The notes under the pieces were generated by a model that saw only the letters and a program-made list of their open reading frames with translations, was not told where the DNA came from and ran no database searches. The position numbers were made by a program, and so were the translations under genes. From JBMNQH01 sp050944035 (GTDB lineage Bacteria > Bacillota > Clostridia > Oscillospirales > Oscillospiraceae), in assembly GCA_050944035.1 (NCBI GenBank), contig JBMNQH010000004.1:1-64000 (forward strand): a DNA stretch of 64,000 bases, written 5' to 3'. Of the stretch, positions 15,386 through 24,200 are shown piece after piece. Position 1 is the first letter of the stretch, and every line of letters begins with the position of its first letter.

Positions 15386-15641
15386 CGGTTTCCTCATCGA
15401 AAGAATAATCGTTAAATTCTTTGAAGTCTAAAAACTCAGCGGGTGTCATGCCAAAGGCAAGTGCAATTTTATGCAGCGTCATAATTCTGGGATTAAGAGT
15501 CCTTTTATTAACCAAATTGTCAAGAGTACCTTGACTAACACCACTCATATCTGCCAATTTATTTATAGAAAGACCGCGATTTCTGCAAAGAGATCGTATG
15601 CGATTGACTAAAATTTTTGCATAAGCTTCATTCGTCATCAT
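15372..15641 (-). CDS. XRE-family HTH protein, array copy 3
   Basis: 89 residues starting MMTNEAYAKILVNRIR, recognition helix SQGTLDNLV, tail EFNDYSFDEETDDDE. Overlaps copy 2 by 14 bases and copy 4 by 14 bases. The codons for DDDE plus stop (GATGATGACGAATAA) are read in another frame as the MMTN start of the next gene, and the preceding GAGGAA provides its ribosome binding site. Confidence 0.87.
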   Translation of the reverse strand: MMTNEAYAKILVNRIRSLCRNRGLSINKLADMSGVSQGTLDNLVNKRTLNPRIMTLHKIALAFGMTPAEFLDFKEFNDYSFDEETDDDE

Positions 15642-15897
15642 CGGCTTCCTCGTCGAAAGAATAATCGTTAAATTCTTTGAAGTCTAAAAACTCGGCGGGT
15701 GTCATGCCAAAGGCAAGTGCAATTTTGTGCAGTGTAATAATTTTTGGATTTAGTGAATTTCCACTGACTAAGTTACCTAGGGTGGAATGACTAACGCCAC
15801 TCATCTCTGACAGCTTATTAACAGCAATACCGCGGCTTTTGCAGAGTCCTAATATCCGATTGACTAAAATTTTTGCGTAAACTTCATTCGTCATCAT
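15628..15897 (-). CDS. XRE-family HTH protein, array copy 2
   Basis: 89 residues starting MMTNEVYAKILVNRIL, recognition helix SHSTLGNLV, tail EFNDYSFDEEADDDE. A frame open further upstream (to 15924) is not used: the MMTN start with GAGGAA in front matches copies 3 and 4. Its start overlaps copy 1 by 14 bases. Confidence 0.87.
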   Translation of the reverse strand: MMTNEVYAKILVNRILGLCKSRGIAVNKLSEMSGVSHSTLGNLVSGNSLNPKIITLHKIALAFGMTPAEFLDFKEFNDYSFDEEADDDE

Positions 15898-16150
15898 CGG
15901 CTTCCTCGTCAAAGGAATAATCATTAAATTCTTTGAAGTCTAGAAACTCGGCGGGTGTCATACCAAAAGCAATTGCAATTTTGTGTAGAGTTGCAATTCT
16001 GGGATTAAACGTCTTCCTATTGACTAAATTATCAAGAGTTGAAGAGCTGATGCCGCTCATAACTGACAATTTATTTATAGTGATGCCACGGTTTTTACAA
16101 AGCGATAATATTCGATTAACGATAATTTGGGAATATGGCCTATAATCCAT
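15884..16150 (-). CDS. XRE-family HTH protein, array copy 1
   Basis: 88 residues starting MDYRPYSQIIVNRIL, preceded by AAGGTGAGG; this is the promoter-proximal gene of the four. An in-frame ATG at 16183 has no ribosome binding site. HTH residues 12-67, recognition helix SSSTLDNLV, tail EFNDYSFDEEADDDE. The four genes repeat with a strict 256-base period between stops, so the array arose by tandem duplication; the recognition helices then diverged while the flanks stayed alike. Confidence 0.87.
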   Translation of the reverse strand: MDYRPYSQIIVNRILSLCKNRGITINKLSVMSGISSSTLDNLVNRKTFNPRIATLHKIAIAFGMTPAEFLDFKEFNDYSFDEEADDDE

Positions 16151-16162
16151 CTGCCTCACCTT

Positions 16163-16206
16163 GCTATCAGAAACACAGTTCATAGAAATAGTGTTTTCAT
16201 GATAGC
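16163..16206. promoter_or_regulatory. Inverted repeat upstream of the HTH array
   Basis: GCTATCA...TGATAGC, with inner AACAC/GTGTT continuing the dyad, lies just before copy 1. An -35-like TTGAGA lies upstream on the minus strand. It could be the array's own operator. Confidence 0.4.
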
Positions 16207-16275
16207 AATAAAAATACTCTCAATCTCCCGAATTCAGGATATTGAGATGAACTCATATTGATTGAAGGGTTGACT

Positions 16276-16755
16276 ATGGAAAAGGATTTATCAATCTTAA
16301 CGGAGAAGCAACGGATTGCATATCTGCTGCGGGAACAGGGACTAACATATAAGAGCATTGGGGAGAAAATGGGGATTTCCGCCAGTGCTGCCCAACAGAA
16401 TGTGAAAGGTGCAGAACAAAGATTTTATGAGTATGAAAAATACCATGCACAGCGGGAACGGGACAAACAGCCGATTGACTTTCCGCTGACGCGGGGAGAA
16501 CTGAATGAAATTCTAGCTGCGGTTCGTATGCTGGAATGGGATTTGGTGCGGCAGTCCACGAACTTCAGAAGAGGTTGGGGAGAGCGTCTGACATACCGGT
16601 GTCAGGTGGTTAACGCCTTGTCGAAACGGATACAGATTGCGCTCTGTGGCCGGGTTGTTTATTCAAGTCTGGTAGACCTGTCGCTGGAGTTGAAGGAAAA
16701 ACCGGACAATCGTCTGATGCGGTTGGAGGAAGAAACCGTACAGGATCAGGATTGA
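16276..16755 (+). CDS. Sigma-70 region 4-like HTH protein
   Basis: 159 residues from an ATG with GAAGGG eight bases upstream; a TTG at 16258 is in frame but less likely. Residues 8-45 (TEKQRIAYLLREQGLTYKSIGEKMGISASAAQQNVKGAEQRF) form a sigma-r4/LuxR-type HTH. The remainder (LTRGELNEILAAVRMLEWDLVRQS..., then RLTYRCQVVNALSKRI) is helical and unrecognised. It is divergent from the HTH array and might regulate it. Ends at a strong terminator. Confidence 0.75.
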   Translation: MEKDLSILTEKQRIAYLLREQGLTYKSIGEKMGISASAAQQNVKGAEQRFYEYEKYHAQRERDKQPIDFPLTRGELNEILAAVRMLEWDLVRQSTNFRRGWGERLTYRCQVVNALSKRIQIALCGRVVYSSLVDLSLELKEKPDNRLMRLEEETVQDQD

Positions 16756-16770
16756 CGGGAAACCGCGCAA

Positions 16771-16807
16771 AAAAACGGTCTCAAACTGTTTGTTTGAGAC
16801 CGTTTTT
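16771..16807. terminator. Bidirectional terminator
   Basis: AAAAACGGTCTCAAAC pairs with GTTTGAGACCGTTTTT; T-runs on both strands. It separates the convergent gene at 16276 from the membrane protein gene ending at 16825. Confidence 0.9.
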
Positions 16808-16824
16808 GTTATAAAACGTGTGGG

Positions 16825-17613
16825 TTAATGTTTTGCATTGCCGACCTGTACGACCAGAAACGTATAGACCAGCAGGATACCGGCCAGCCCAATCAGCAGG
16901 AGTCTAATACCCAATTCATGCGCATCCGCCATAGAGGTGATGCAGAAAAAGGCGGTCAAAGGTGCCGTGAAGAGCAGAGCCAGCGGCCGCGCTTTTTCAA
17001 AGAAGTACCCGGCCAGAAGGAAGAAGCTGATTAAGATACCGCTGATGGTCAGAATATAAATCGCATAGGCCCAGATGGTGGGATTGTTTGCATTTTCATG
17101 ATAGGAGATAATCAGCCAAAAGCAGGAGAACACAACCGGAACCGCAGAAGTGAGACAGCGGATGTCCAGTTTCCCCTCAGGGTTGTTTGTTTTCAAACGG
17201 AGCGCCAGAACGGTTGTGCTGATTGCAGTGACAACTGCGGCCGCGGCGAGAAGTCTGTGAATGGTGGGGTAGAGATGTTGTGCAGCGTTTTTAAGAATCA
17301 GGACGCCGGAAAAGGCGACCAGGAGGGAGAACATAATCACGATCACCTGAAACAGCAGGACGTTTTCCTGTGCGAAGGCCGTGCAGCTGCGGTTGAAGGG
17401 ATGCCGCCGCATACGCATGAGAATGACGGCGACAGCGAAAAACAGAACTGCAACAAGGCAGACAAGAAACATGGTTGTGTGCCACAGGGAGCCGGTGACT
17501 GCAAGACCGGTTTCGGTCTCAAAGGCATTGTCGAGCTGGAGCCACCGAAAAAAGAAGCCGAACGCCCCAAGAACGAGGGAAGCAAGGCAGGTTGTTAACG
17601 TGTCTTTTTGCAT
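16825..17613 (-). CDS. Polytopic membrane protein of unknown function
   Basis: 262 residues starting MQKDTLTTCLASLVLGAFGFFF. About seven or eight hydrophobic helices alternate with short charged loops; one loop carries LRLKTNNPEGKLDIRC. The open frame reaches 17727, but the N-terminal 38 residues are hydrophilic and lack a start signal, whereas GGGCGGATT precedes the chosen ATG. No catalytic or transport motif is recognised. Faces away from spoIID. Confidence 0.7.
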   Translation of the reverse strand: MQKDTLTTCLASLVLGAFGFFFRWLQLDNAFETETGLAVTGSLWHTTMFLVCLVAVLFFAVAVILMRMRRHPFNRSCTAFAQENVLLFQVIVIMFSLLVAFSGVLILKNAAQHLYPTIHRLLAAAAVVTAISTTVLALRLKTNNPEGKLDIRCLTSAVPVVFSCFWLIISYHENANNPTIWAYAIYILTISGILISFFLLAGYFFEKARPLALLFTAPLTAFFCITSMADAHELGIRLLLIGLAGILLVYTFLVVQVGNAKH

Positions 17614-17752
17614 AATTTTTAATCCGCCCAAATAAAGTTTATCGACGCGAATTCGTTCCGCGGTGCGGAACTGAGGCGGTCGAGGTTGATTATTCCTTAT
17701 TTTATACCGTAGCATCGTTTTCGTCAACCAATAAAATCAAAGGAGGTGCCCT

Positions 17753-18763
17753 GTGAAGCGGACGATCATCATTTCCATTCTGTTAATTGCGGCAGCACTG
17801 CTGCTGCCGTTGTTATTTTTACGGCAAAATGCCACGGAGTGGGATCTGTTTTCCAAAGAAGATGCGGGCTCATCGGAAGAGGAATCCGCAGATACGCCGG
17901 ACCAGACGCAGGATACGGAACTGTTGGACGCCGCGATCACGCTGACCGCGCAGATCAACGGGGAACCGGTTGCAACGACGATGGCGGAATATCTTCCGGG
18001 AGTGCTTGCGGCGGAGATGCCGGCGACGTTTGAGCTGGAGGCATTGAAGGCGCAGGCCATTGCGGCGCGCACCTATATTCTCTATCGGATGCAGGGGTCG
18101 GAAGCTGCGCATCCGGACGCCAATGTGTGCGACGATTTCAACTGTTGTGCGGCCTATTTGACGGTTGACGAGCTGCGGGAGAATTGGGGAGAGGCATTTG
18201 ATAGCAACTGGGCAAAGATTCAGCAGGCCGTGCAGGAAACCAGCGGGCAATACATGGTCTATGAAGAGGAGCCGATTCAGGCGGTATTTCATTCCTCGTC
18301 GGCGGGCAAGACGGAGGACAGCAGTAACATCTGGGGGGATCAACCCTATCTGGTCAGCGTAGACAGTCCGGAGACAGAGGCAAAGGTGCCGAACTTTATC
18401 GCCTCGACCGAGGTGTCTGCCAATGAATTTCGCACCGTCATTTTGACAGCGGATCAGAATGCGGATTTAAGCGGAGATGTTTCCGAATGGGTTGGGGAAG
18501 TGAAAACCGGAGAGACGGGACGGGTGGACTATGCGATCATTGGCGGCGTCAGCTTTTCCGGTACCGCGCTGCGCGAACTGTTCGGACTGCGGTCTACCGC
18601 ATTCACGCTGGACTACGGCGGCGGACAGTTTGTCTTTACGACGACGGGATATGGGCATGGCGTTGGCATGAGTCAATACGGTGCAAATGTACTTGCGGAA
18701 GAGGGGCAGAGTTGTGAAGAGATTTTGCTGCACTATTACAGCGGTGTTTCCATTGTGACGTGA
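17753..18763 (+). CDS. spoIID: Stage II sporulation protein D (SpoIID/LytB domain)
   Basis: Lytic transglycosylase that degrades septal and wall peptidoglycan during engulfment, acting with SpoIIM and SpoIIP at the mother-cell membrane. 336 residues: an N-terminal membrane anchor (residues 5-24), an acidic linker, then the SpoIID domain with the catalytic-glutamate region LAAEMPATFELEALKAQAIAART and the C-terminal GYGHGVGMSQYGA motif. GTG start with AAAGGAGGTG. Length is normal. Ends at a terminator hairpin. Confidence 0.92.
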   Translation: MKRTIIISILLIAAALLLPLLFLRQNATEWDLFSKEDAGSSEEESADTPDQTQDTELLDAAITLTAQINGEPVATTMAEYLPGVLAAEMPATFELEALKAQAIAARTYILYRMQGSEAAHPDANVCDDFNCCAAYLTVDELRENWGEAFDSNWAKIQQAVQETSGQYMVYEEEPIQAVFHSSSAGKTEDSSNIWGDQPYLVSVDSPETEAKVPNFIASTEVSANEFRTVILTADQNADLSGDVSEWVGEVKTGETGRVDYAIIGGVSFSGTALRELFGLRSTAFTLDYGGGQFVFTTTGYGHGVGMSQYGANVLAEEGQSCEEILLHYYSGVSIVT

Positions 18764-18773
18764 TAATAAAAAT

Positions 18774-18800
18774 GCCCCTCTGCAGAAACAGCAGAGGGGC
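18774..18800. terminator. Terminator between spoIID and the FakA-like gene
   Basis: Ten-base arms GCCCCTCTGC/GCAGAGGGGC, loop AGAAACA; convergent genes on both sides. T-runs are weak. Confidence 0.7.
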
Positions 18801-18816
18801 GCGAAGCAAAAAATGG

Positions 18817-20469
18817 TTATTCCACAGAGATCATATAATAATAGACAGGTTGGCCGCCGTTTACGACATTGATTTCAGAGTCGGGAAGTTTTTCTTCAAA
18901 TAGAGCGGCGGTATCATTGGCGGTTTCTTCCGTGACATCCTGGCCATAGTAAATGGAGATGAATTCCGGGTCAAAGGAAGAGAAAGTGGACAGCAGTGTT
19001 TCCCATGCGTTGGACAGTTCGGAATAGCTGCCGAGCAAAGCGCCGTCGAGCAGGACAAGATATTCACCGGCATGAATAGTATGGCCGTCGAAATCAGAAT
19101 CGCGTGCAGCGTACGTGACGAGAGCGGTACGCACATTGGCGATGGCGTCTTGGAAGGCGGAGGTGAGATCTGCTTCTTCCGCGGTCTCGTCCATGTTCAG
19201 CAGAGCGGTAATACCCTGCGGAACGGTTTTGGAAGGAATGACAATGACCTGTTTTTCCGTCAGGGGAATGCATTGTTCCGCCGCCATGATAATATTCTTG
19301 TTGTTGGGGAATACGTAGACGATCTGTGCGGGCGTCCGGTTGATCTCTTTCAGAATATCCTCTGTTGAAGGATTCATGGTCTGACCACCGGAAACAATGC
19401 TGTCAACGCCGAGCTGCCGGAACAGGTCACTCAGTCCGTCTCCGGCGCAGACGGCGACAACGCCGTATTTCTTTTCAGGAGCTGCGATAAACTCGGCTTC
19501 TTCGTCGATTGCATCCGCTTCGGCTTCCTCATTGCTGAGAGAGGTATGTTGCTCGCGCATGTTTTCGACTTTGACGGTCAACAACGCACCATAGGTCAAC
19601 GCCTCGGTCAGTGCTTTGCCGGGGTCGTTGGTATGGACGTGAACCTTGATGATTTCATCATCGTCCACAACAACCAGAGAATCACCCAGATTGCCGAGAA
19701 AGGCGCGAAGCAGGTCAATGGACTTATTGTTTTCCTTACCGACGATAAACTCTGTGCAGTAGCCAAACTGAATCTCACCGGTATCAAAATCGGAGAAATC
19801 TGCTTTGTTGGAGGGAATAACATTGTCATCTGTTTCGCAGCTGGCGGGAGAAAGCGTGCCGCGAAGGGAACCGAGCATGGCTTCCAGAATGAGAACGTAA
19901 CCGCGCCCGCCGGCGTCAACCACGCCTGCGCGCTTCAGTACGGGATTGATATTCATGGTATCTGCCAGTGCCTCATTTGCGGTTTCCAATGCGAAAGCCA
20001 GCATGAGTTCGATGTCGGTCCCGGCCTCAGCAAATTTGACTGCGGTAGCGGAGGCCAGACGGGAAACAGTGAGGATGGTACCCTCGGCCGGTTTCATAAC
20101 GGCTTTATAAGCAATTTCCACACCTTCGGCCAGGGCAGAAGCAAAATCCTGACAGTCTGCAGTTTTTTTGCCCTTGAGTCCTTTGGCAAGTCCGCGAAAC
20201 AGCAGAGACATGATAACACCGGAGTTTCCGCGTGCGCCGCGGAGCAGAGCACTGGCAACACAATCTGCTGCTGCGTCGACAGTGTTGGGATGTTTCTTTC
20301 TCAGTTCTGTAGCGGCGGCGCCCATGGTAAGACTCATATTGGTACCGGTGTCACCGTCGGGAACGGGAAATACATTCAATTCATTTAGCGTTTGTTTATT
20401 GGATTCCAAGGCGGCAGAGACGCAGAGAATCATATCTCTGAAAGCCGCGCCATCAATATATTCTCTCAA
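18817..20469 (-). CDS. fakA: DAK2-domain protein, FakA/YloV-like
   Basis: 550 residues. The N-terminal DAK2/DhaL ATP-binding domain is clear: NVFPVPDGDTGTNMSLTM (residues about 32-49), then RGARGNSGVIMS. A middle domain (YCTEFIVGKENNK) and a C-terminal DegV-like region with DGHTIHAGEYLVLLDGALLG follow. FakA phosphorylates fatty acids bound to a FakB protein. No fakB is in the window, so fatty-acid kinase is inferred from family. It lies 48 bases after the Asp23 gene, as yloU-yloV in Bacillus. Confidence 0.88.
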   Translation of the reverse strand: MREYIDGAAFRDMILCVSAALESNKQTLNELNVFPVPDGDTGTNMSLTMGAAATELRKKHPNTVDAAADCVASALLRGARGNSGVIMSLLFRGLAKGLKGKKTADCQDFASALAEGVEIAYKAVMKPAEGTILTVSRLASATAVKFAEAGTDIELMLAFALETANEALADTMNINPVLKRAGVVDAGGRGYVLILEAMLGSLRGTLSPASCETDDNVIPSNKADFSDFDTGEIQFGYCTEFIVGKENNKSIDLLRAFLGNLGDSLVVVDDDEIIKVHVHTNDPGKALTEALTYGALLTVKVENMREQHTSLSNEEAEADAIDEEAEFIAAPEKKYGVVAVCAGDGLSDLFRQLGVDSIVSGGQTMNPSTEDILKEINRTPAQIVYVFPNNKNIIMAAEQCIPLTEKQVIVIPSKTVPQGITALLNMDETAEEADLTSAFQDAIANVRTALVTYAARDSDFDGHTIHAGEYLVLLDGALLGSYSELSNAWETLLSTFSSFDPEFISIYYGQDVTEETANDTAALFEEKLPDSEINVVNGGQPVYYYMISVE

Positions 20470-20517
20470 GGATGGGTACCTCCGTATTGGGAAAATGATG
20501 CGGATTGGCCCGCACGG

Positions 20518-20871
20518 CTATTCGGCGTGCATGGAGTCAATGTATACATCAACGCTGCTGACCGGGACGCCGATCGCGCTGCTGACCTTATAACTGACCT
20601 CTCCCATGATGCTGCGGGAGAGCGCTTGCAGGTTCACACCGTGGTCAACAACGATGTGCAGATCGATTGAAACGCTGTCATCATCGTGATAGCGTACAAA
20701 AACACCTTTGGACATGGATTCACGGCGGAGAAGATGGACGAGCCCGTCACTCTTGGAACGTCCGGCCATACCCTTTACACCGAAGCAGCGTGTAGCCGCA
20801 TCACCTGCAATATTGGTAAACACTTCATTTGATATGGTAATCGTGCCGTTGGCGTTATCGATTTTAATCAT
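20518..20871 (-). CDS. Asp23/Gls24-family envelope stress protein (YloU-like)
   Basis: 117 residues. The Asp23 pattern is visible: GTITISNEVFTNIAGDAATRCFGVKGMAG at the start, VRYHDDDSVSIDLHIVVDHGVNL in the middle and VSSVDVYIDSMH at the end. Members associate with the membrane or cell envelope and accompany fakA-like genes. AAAAGGAGAAGC-like sequence precedes the ATG. Function not established. Confidence 0.88.
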   Translation of the reverse strand: MIKIDNANGTITISNEVFTNIAGDAATRCFGVKGMAGRSKSDGLVHLLRRESMSKGVFVRYHDDDSVSIDLHIVVDHGVNLQALSRSIMGEVSYKVSSAIGVPVSSVDVYIDSMHAE

Positions 20872-21064
20872 CTTTTGCTTCTCCTTTCACTGGACCATAA
20901 TCAGCCGAATGACGATAATACATTATAGTACGAATATGGCAAAATCACAAGTACATTTTGTAATCTGTTCTATTGTATGTTCTGCAGGAAACAAAGAAAT
21001 TTTGCATACGAATTGTATTTTCTATGAAAAAATAGCGTTTTTGGTAGACTTGGAAGAAAATTAT

Positions 21065-21100
21065 ACGATATTTTTCGAAAAAAATCGTCAGAAACGATTT
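21065..21100 (+). promoter_or_regulatory. Palindromes upstream of por
   Basis: A 24-base dyad ACGAT...ATCGT centred on TTCGAA (21065-21088) is followed by ACGATTT (21094-21100), giving three copies of the same half-site. It stands about 110 bases upstream of the por start in a 338-base gap with no gene. A loosely spaced TTGGTA/TACGAT promoter overlaps it. No family is assigned to the binding protein. Confidence 0.4.
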
Positions 21101-21209
21101 ACAGAAAATGAAAGTGGTGTTAGAATGAAACCACTCATAATGCTTCAGAGGGCTCATCATGCCTTTTTGAGGGTCGTCTCGAAGCTAATATTAAGAGGAG
21201 ATGAATATT

Positions 21210-24200
21210 TTGGCCAGAAAATTTAAGACAATGGACGGCAACAACGCAGCTGCATATGTCTCTTATGCATTTACCGAAGTTGCTGGTATTTACCCCATTA
21301 CACCTTCCAGCCCGATGGCTGACCTGGTTGACCAGTGGGCCGCACAGGGCATGAAAAATATCTTTGGCACTACCGTTCGTGTCATTGAAATGCAGTCCGA
21401 GGCCGGCGCAGCAGGTACCGTTCACGGTTCCCTGAACGCAGGTGCACTTACCACGACCTACACTGCTTCCCAGGGCTTGCTGCTCATGATCCCCAATATG
21501 TACAAGATCGCTGGCGAACTGCTTCCCGGCGTATTCCATGTTTCCGCAAGATGCCTTGCTTCCCATGCACTGAACATCTTCGGTGATCACAGTGACGTTT
21601 ATGCTTGCCGTCAGACCGGTTTTGCCATGCTGGCAGAGACCAATGTACAGGAAGTTATGGACCTCGGCGCTGTCGCACATCTGGCAGCCATCGAGAGCCG
21701 CGTACCGTTCCTGAACTTCTTTGACGGTTTCCGCACCTCCCACGAAATTCAGAAGATCGAAGTATGGGATTATGACGATCTCGCTGAAATGTGCAATATG
21801 GATGCTGTCAATGCATTCCGCAAGCGCGCTCTGAACCCTGACCATCCTGTTATGCGTGGTTCCCATGAGAACGACGACATCTTCTTCCAGCATCGTGAAG
21901 CACTGAACAAGTACTATGATGCAGTTCCCAGTATCGTAGAGCAGTACATGGCAAAGGTCAATGCAAAGCTCGGCACCAATTATCAGCTGTTCAACTACTA
22001 CGGCGCTCCTGATGCAGATCGCATGATCATTGCAATGGGCTCCATCTGCGACGTAGCAGAAGAAGTTATTGACTACCTCAACGCACACGGCGAAAAGGTC
22101 GGCCTGCTGAAGGTTCGCCTCTATCGTCCGTTCGCAGCAGACAGATTCCTCGCTGCAATTCCTGAAACCGTTGAGAAGATCGCAGTTCTCGACAGAACCA
22201 AGGAACCCGGTTCTTTGGGCGAACCTCTGTATCTGGACGTTGTTACCGCTCTTGCAAACGCTGGCAAGAACATCCCTGTAATCGGCGGTCGTTATGGCCT
22301 CGGTTCCAAGGATACACCTCCTGCCTCTGTTTTCGCAGTATACGAAGAGCTGGCTAAGGAAGAAATGAAGCGTCAGTTTACCATTGGTATTGTAGATGAC
22401 GTTACCAACCTCTCTCTGGAAGAGAAACCCGCACCCGGCACCGCAGCAGCAGGCACCATCGAATGCAAGTTCTGGGGTCTCGGCGGCGACGGTACTGTTG
22501 GCGCAAACAAGAACTCCATCAAAATCATTGGTGACCATACCGATAAGTATGTTCAGGCTTACTTCCAGTATGACTCCAAGAAGACCGGCGGTGTCACCGT
22601 TTCCCATCTGCGCTTTGGCGACAAGCCCATCAAGAGCCCCTACTATGTTAACAAGGCTGACTTTGTAGCCTGCCATAACCCCTCTTACATCACCAACGGT
22701 TTCAAGATCGTCAACGATGTTAAGCCCGGCGGTGTATTTCTGATCAACTGCCAGTGGGGCGAAGAGGAGCTGGCTGAGCACCTCAACGCAGAGACCAAGC
22801 GTTATATCGCAAAGAACAATGTTCAGCTCTATACCATCAATGCAATTGACCTTGCAATTGAAATCGGTATGGGCAAGCGTACCAACACCATCCTGCAGTC
22901 TGCATTCTTCACACTGGCTGGCGTTATGCCTCAGGCTGACGCAATCCGCTACATGAAGGAAGCTGCAACCAAGTCCTACATGAGAAAGGGGCAGGATATC
23001 GTTGATATGAACCATAAGGCCATCGACGCCGGTGCAACTGCATTCGTTAAGGTCGATGTACCGCCCGAATGGGAAAATGCAACCGATGCACCTGTCGAAG
23101 TTACTTACGAAGGCCCCGAAAAACTCGTCGGCATGGTAAAGGATGTTCTGAAGCCCATCGGCAAGATGGAAGGCTATTCTCTGCCCGTTTCCGCATTCGA
23201 AGGCAACCCCGACGGTACCTTTGAACAGGGAGCATCCGCATATGAGAAGCGCGGTGTTGCTGTTACCGTTCCTTCCTGGACTCCTGACACTTGCGTACAG
23301 TGCAACCGCTGCGCATATGTTTGTCCGCATGCAACCCTCCGTCCCTATGCAATGACCGAGGCAGAAGTTGCTGCTGCTCCTGAAGCAATGAAGTCTGCTC
23401 CTGTTAAGGCCGGCAAGGGCAAGGGTCTCTATACTTACACCCTCTCTGTATCTCCTCTGGACTGCATGGGCTGCGGCGTTTGCGTCGGCGTTTGCCCCAC
23501 CAACTCCATCAAGATGGTACCGCAGGCAGACGAGCTTGCTCAGCAGGATGTATTCAACTACACTGTTGAAAATGTTACCGTTAAGGAAGAAGTTGCAGAC
23601 CTCACCGTTAAGGGCAGCCAGTTCAAGACCCCCTATCTCGAGTTCTCCGGCTCCTGCGCAGGCTGCGCTGAGACCGCATATGCTCGCCTCGTAACCCAGC
23701 TGTTTGGCGACAGAATGTACATCTCCAACGCAACCGGTTGCTCCTCCATCTGGGGTGGCCCCGCAGCAACTTCTCCTTATACCACCAATGCTTGTGGTGA
23801 AGGCCCTGCATGGACCAACTCCCTGTTTGAAGATAACGCAGAGAACGGCCTTGGCTTATATCTTGGCCAGAAGGCAGTTCGTGATCGCCTGATCAACGAC
23901 GTTAAGTATGTTGAGGAAAACACCAAGGTGGAAAGCCTGAAGGCAGCTTGCGACAAGTATCTGGAAACTGTAGATAACGGCGCAGCCAACAAGGCAGCTT
24001 CTGACGAATTGATTGCACAGCTCGAGAAGTACAGCACCTCTGATGAAGGTCAGGAAATCTTGGCAAACAGAGAGTTCCTGCACAAGAAGTCCATCTGGAT
24101 CTTCGGCGGCGACGGCTGGGCATATGACATCGGTTACGGCGGCGTTGACCACGTTCTCGCTTCCGGTGAAGATGTTAACATCTTCGTATTCGATACCGAA

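Noticed and set aside
21135..23330. 731-codon minus-strand frame opposite por
   Set aside because: Antisense shadow of a highly expressed gene with Cys/Val/Ile-rich nonsense composition.
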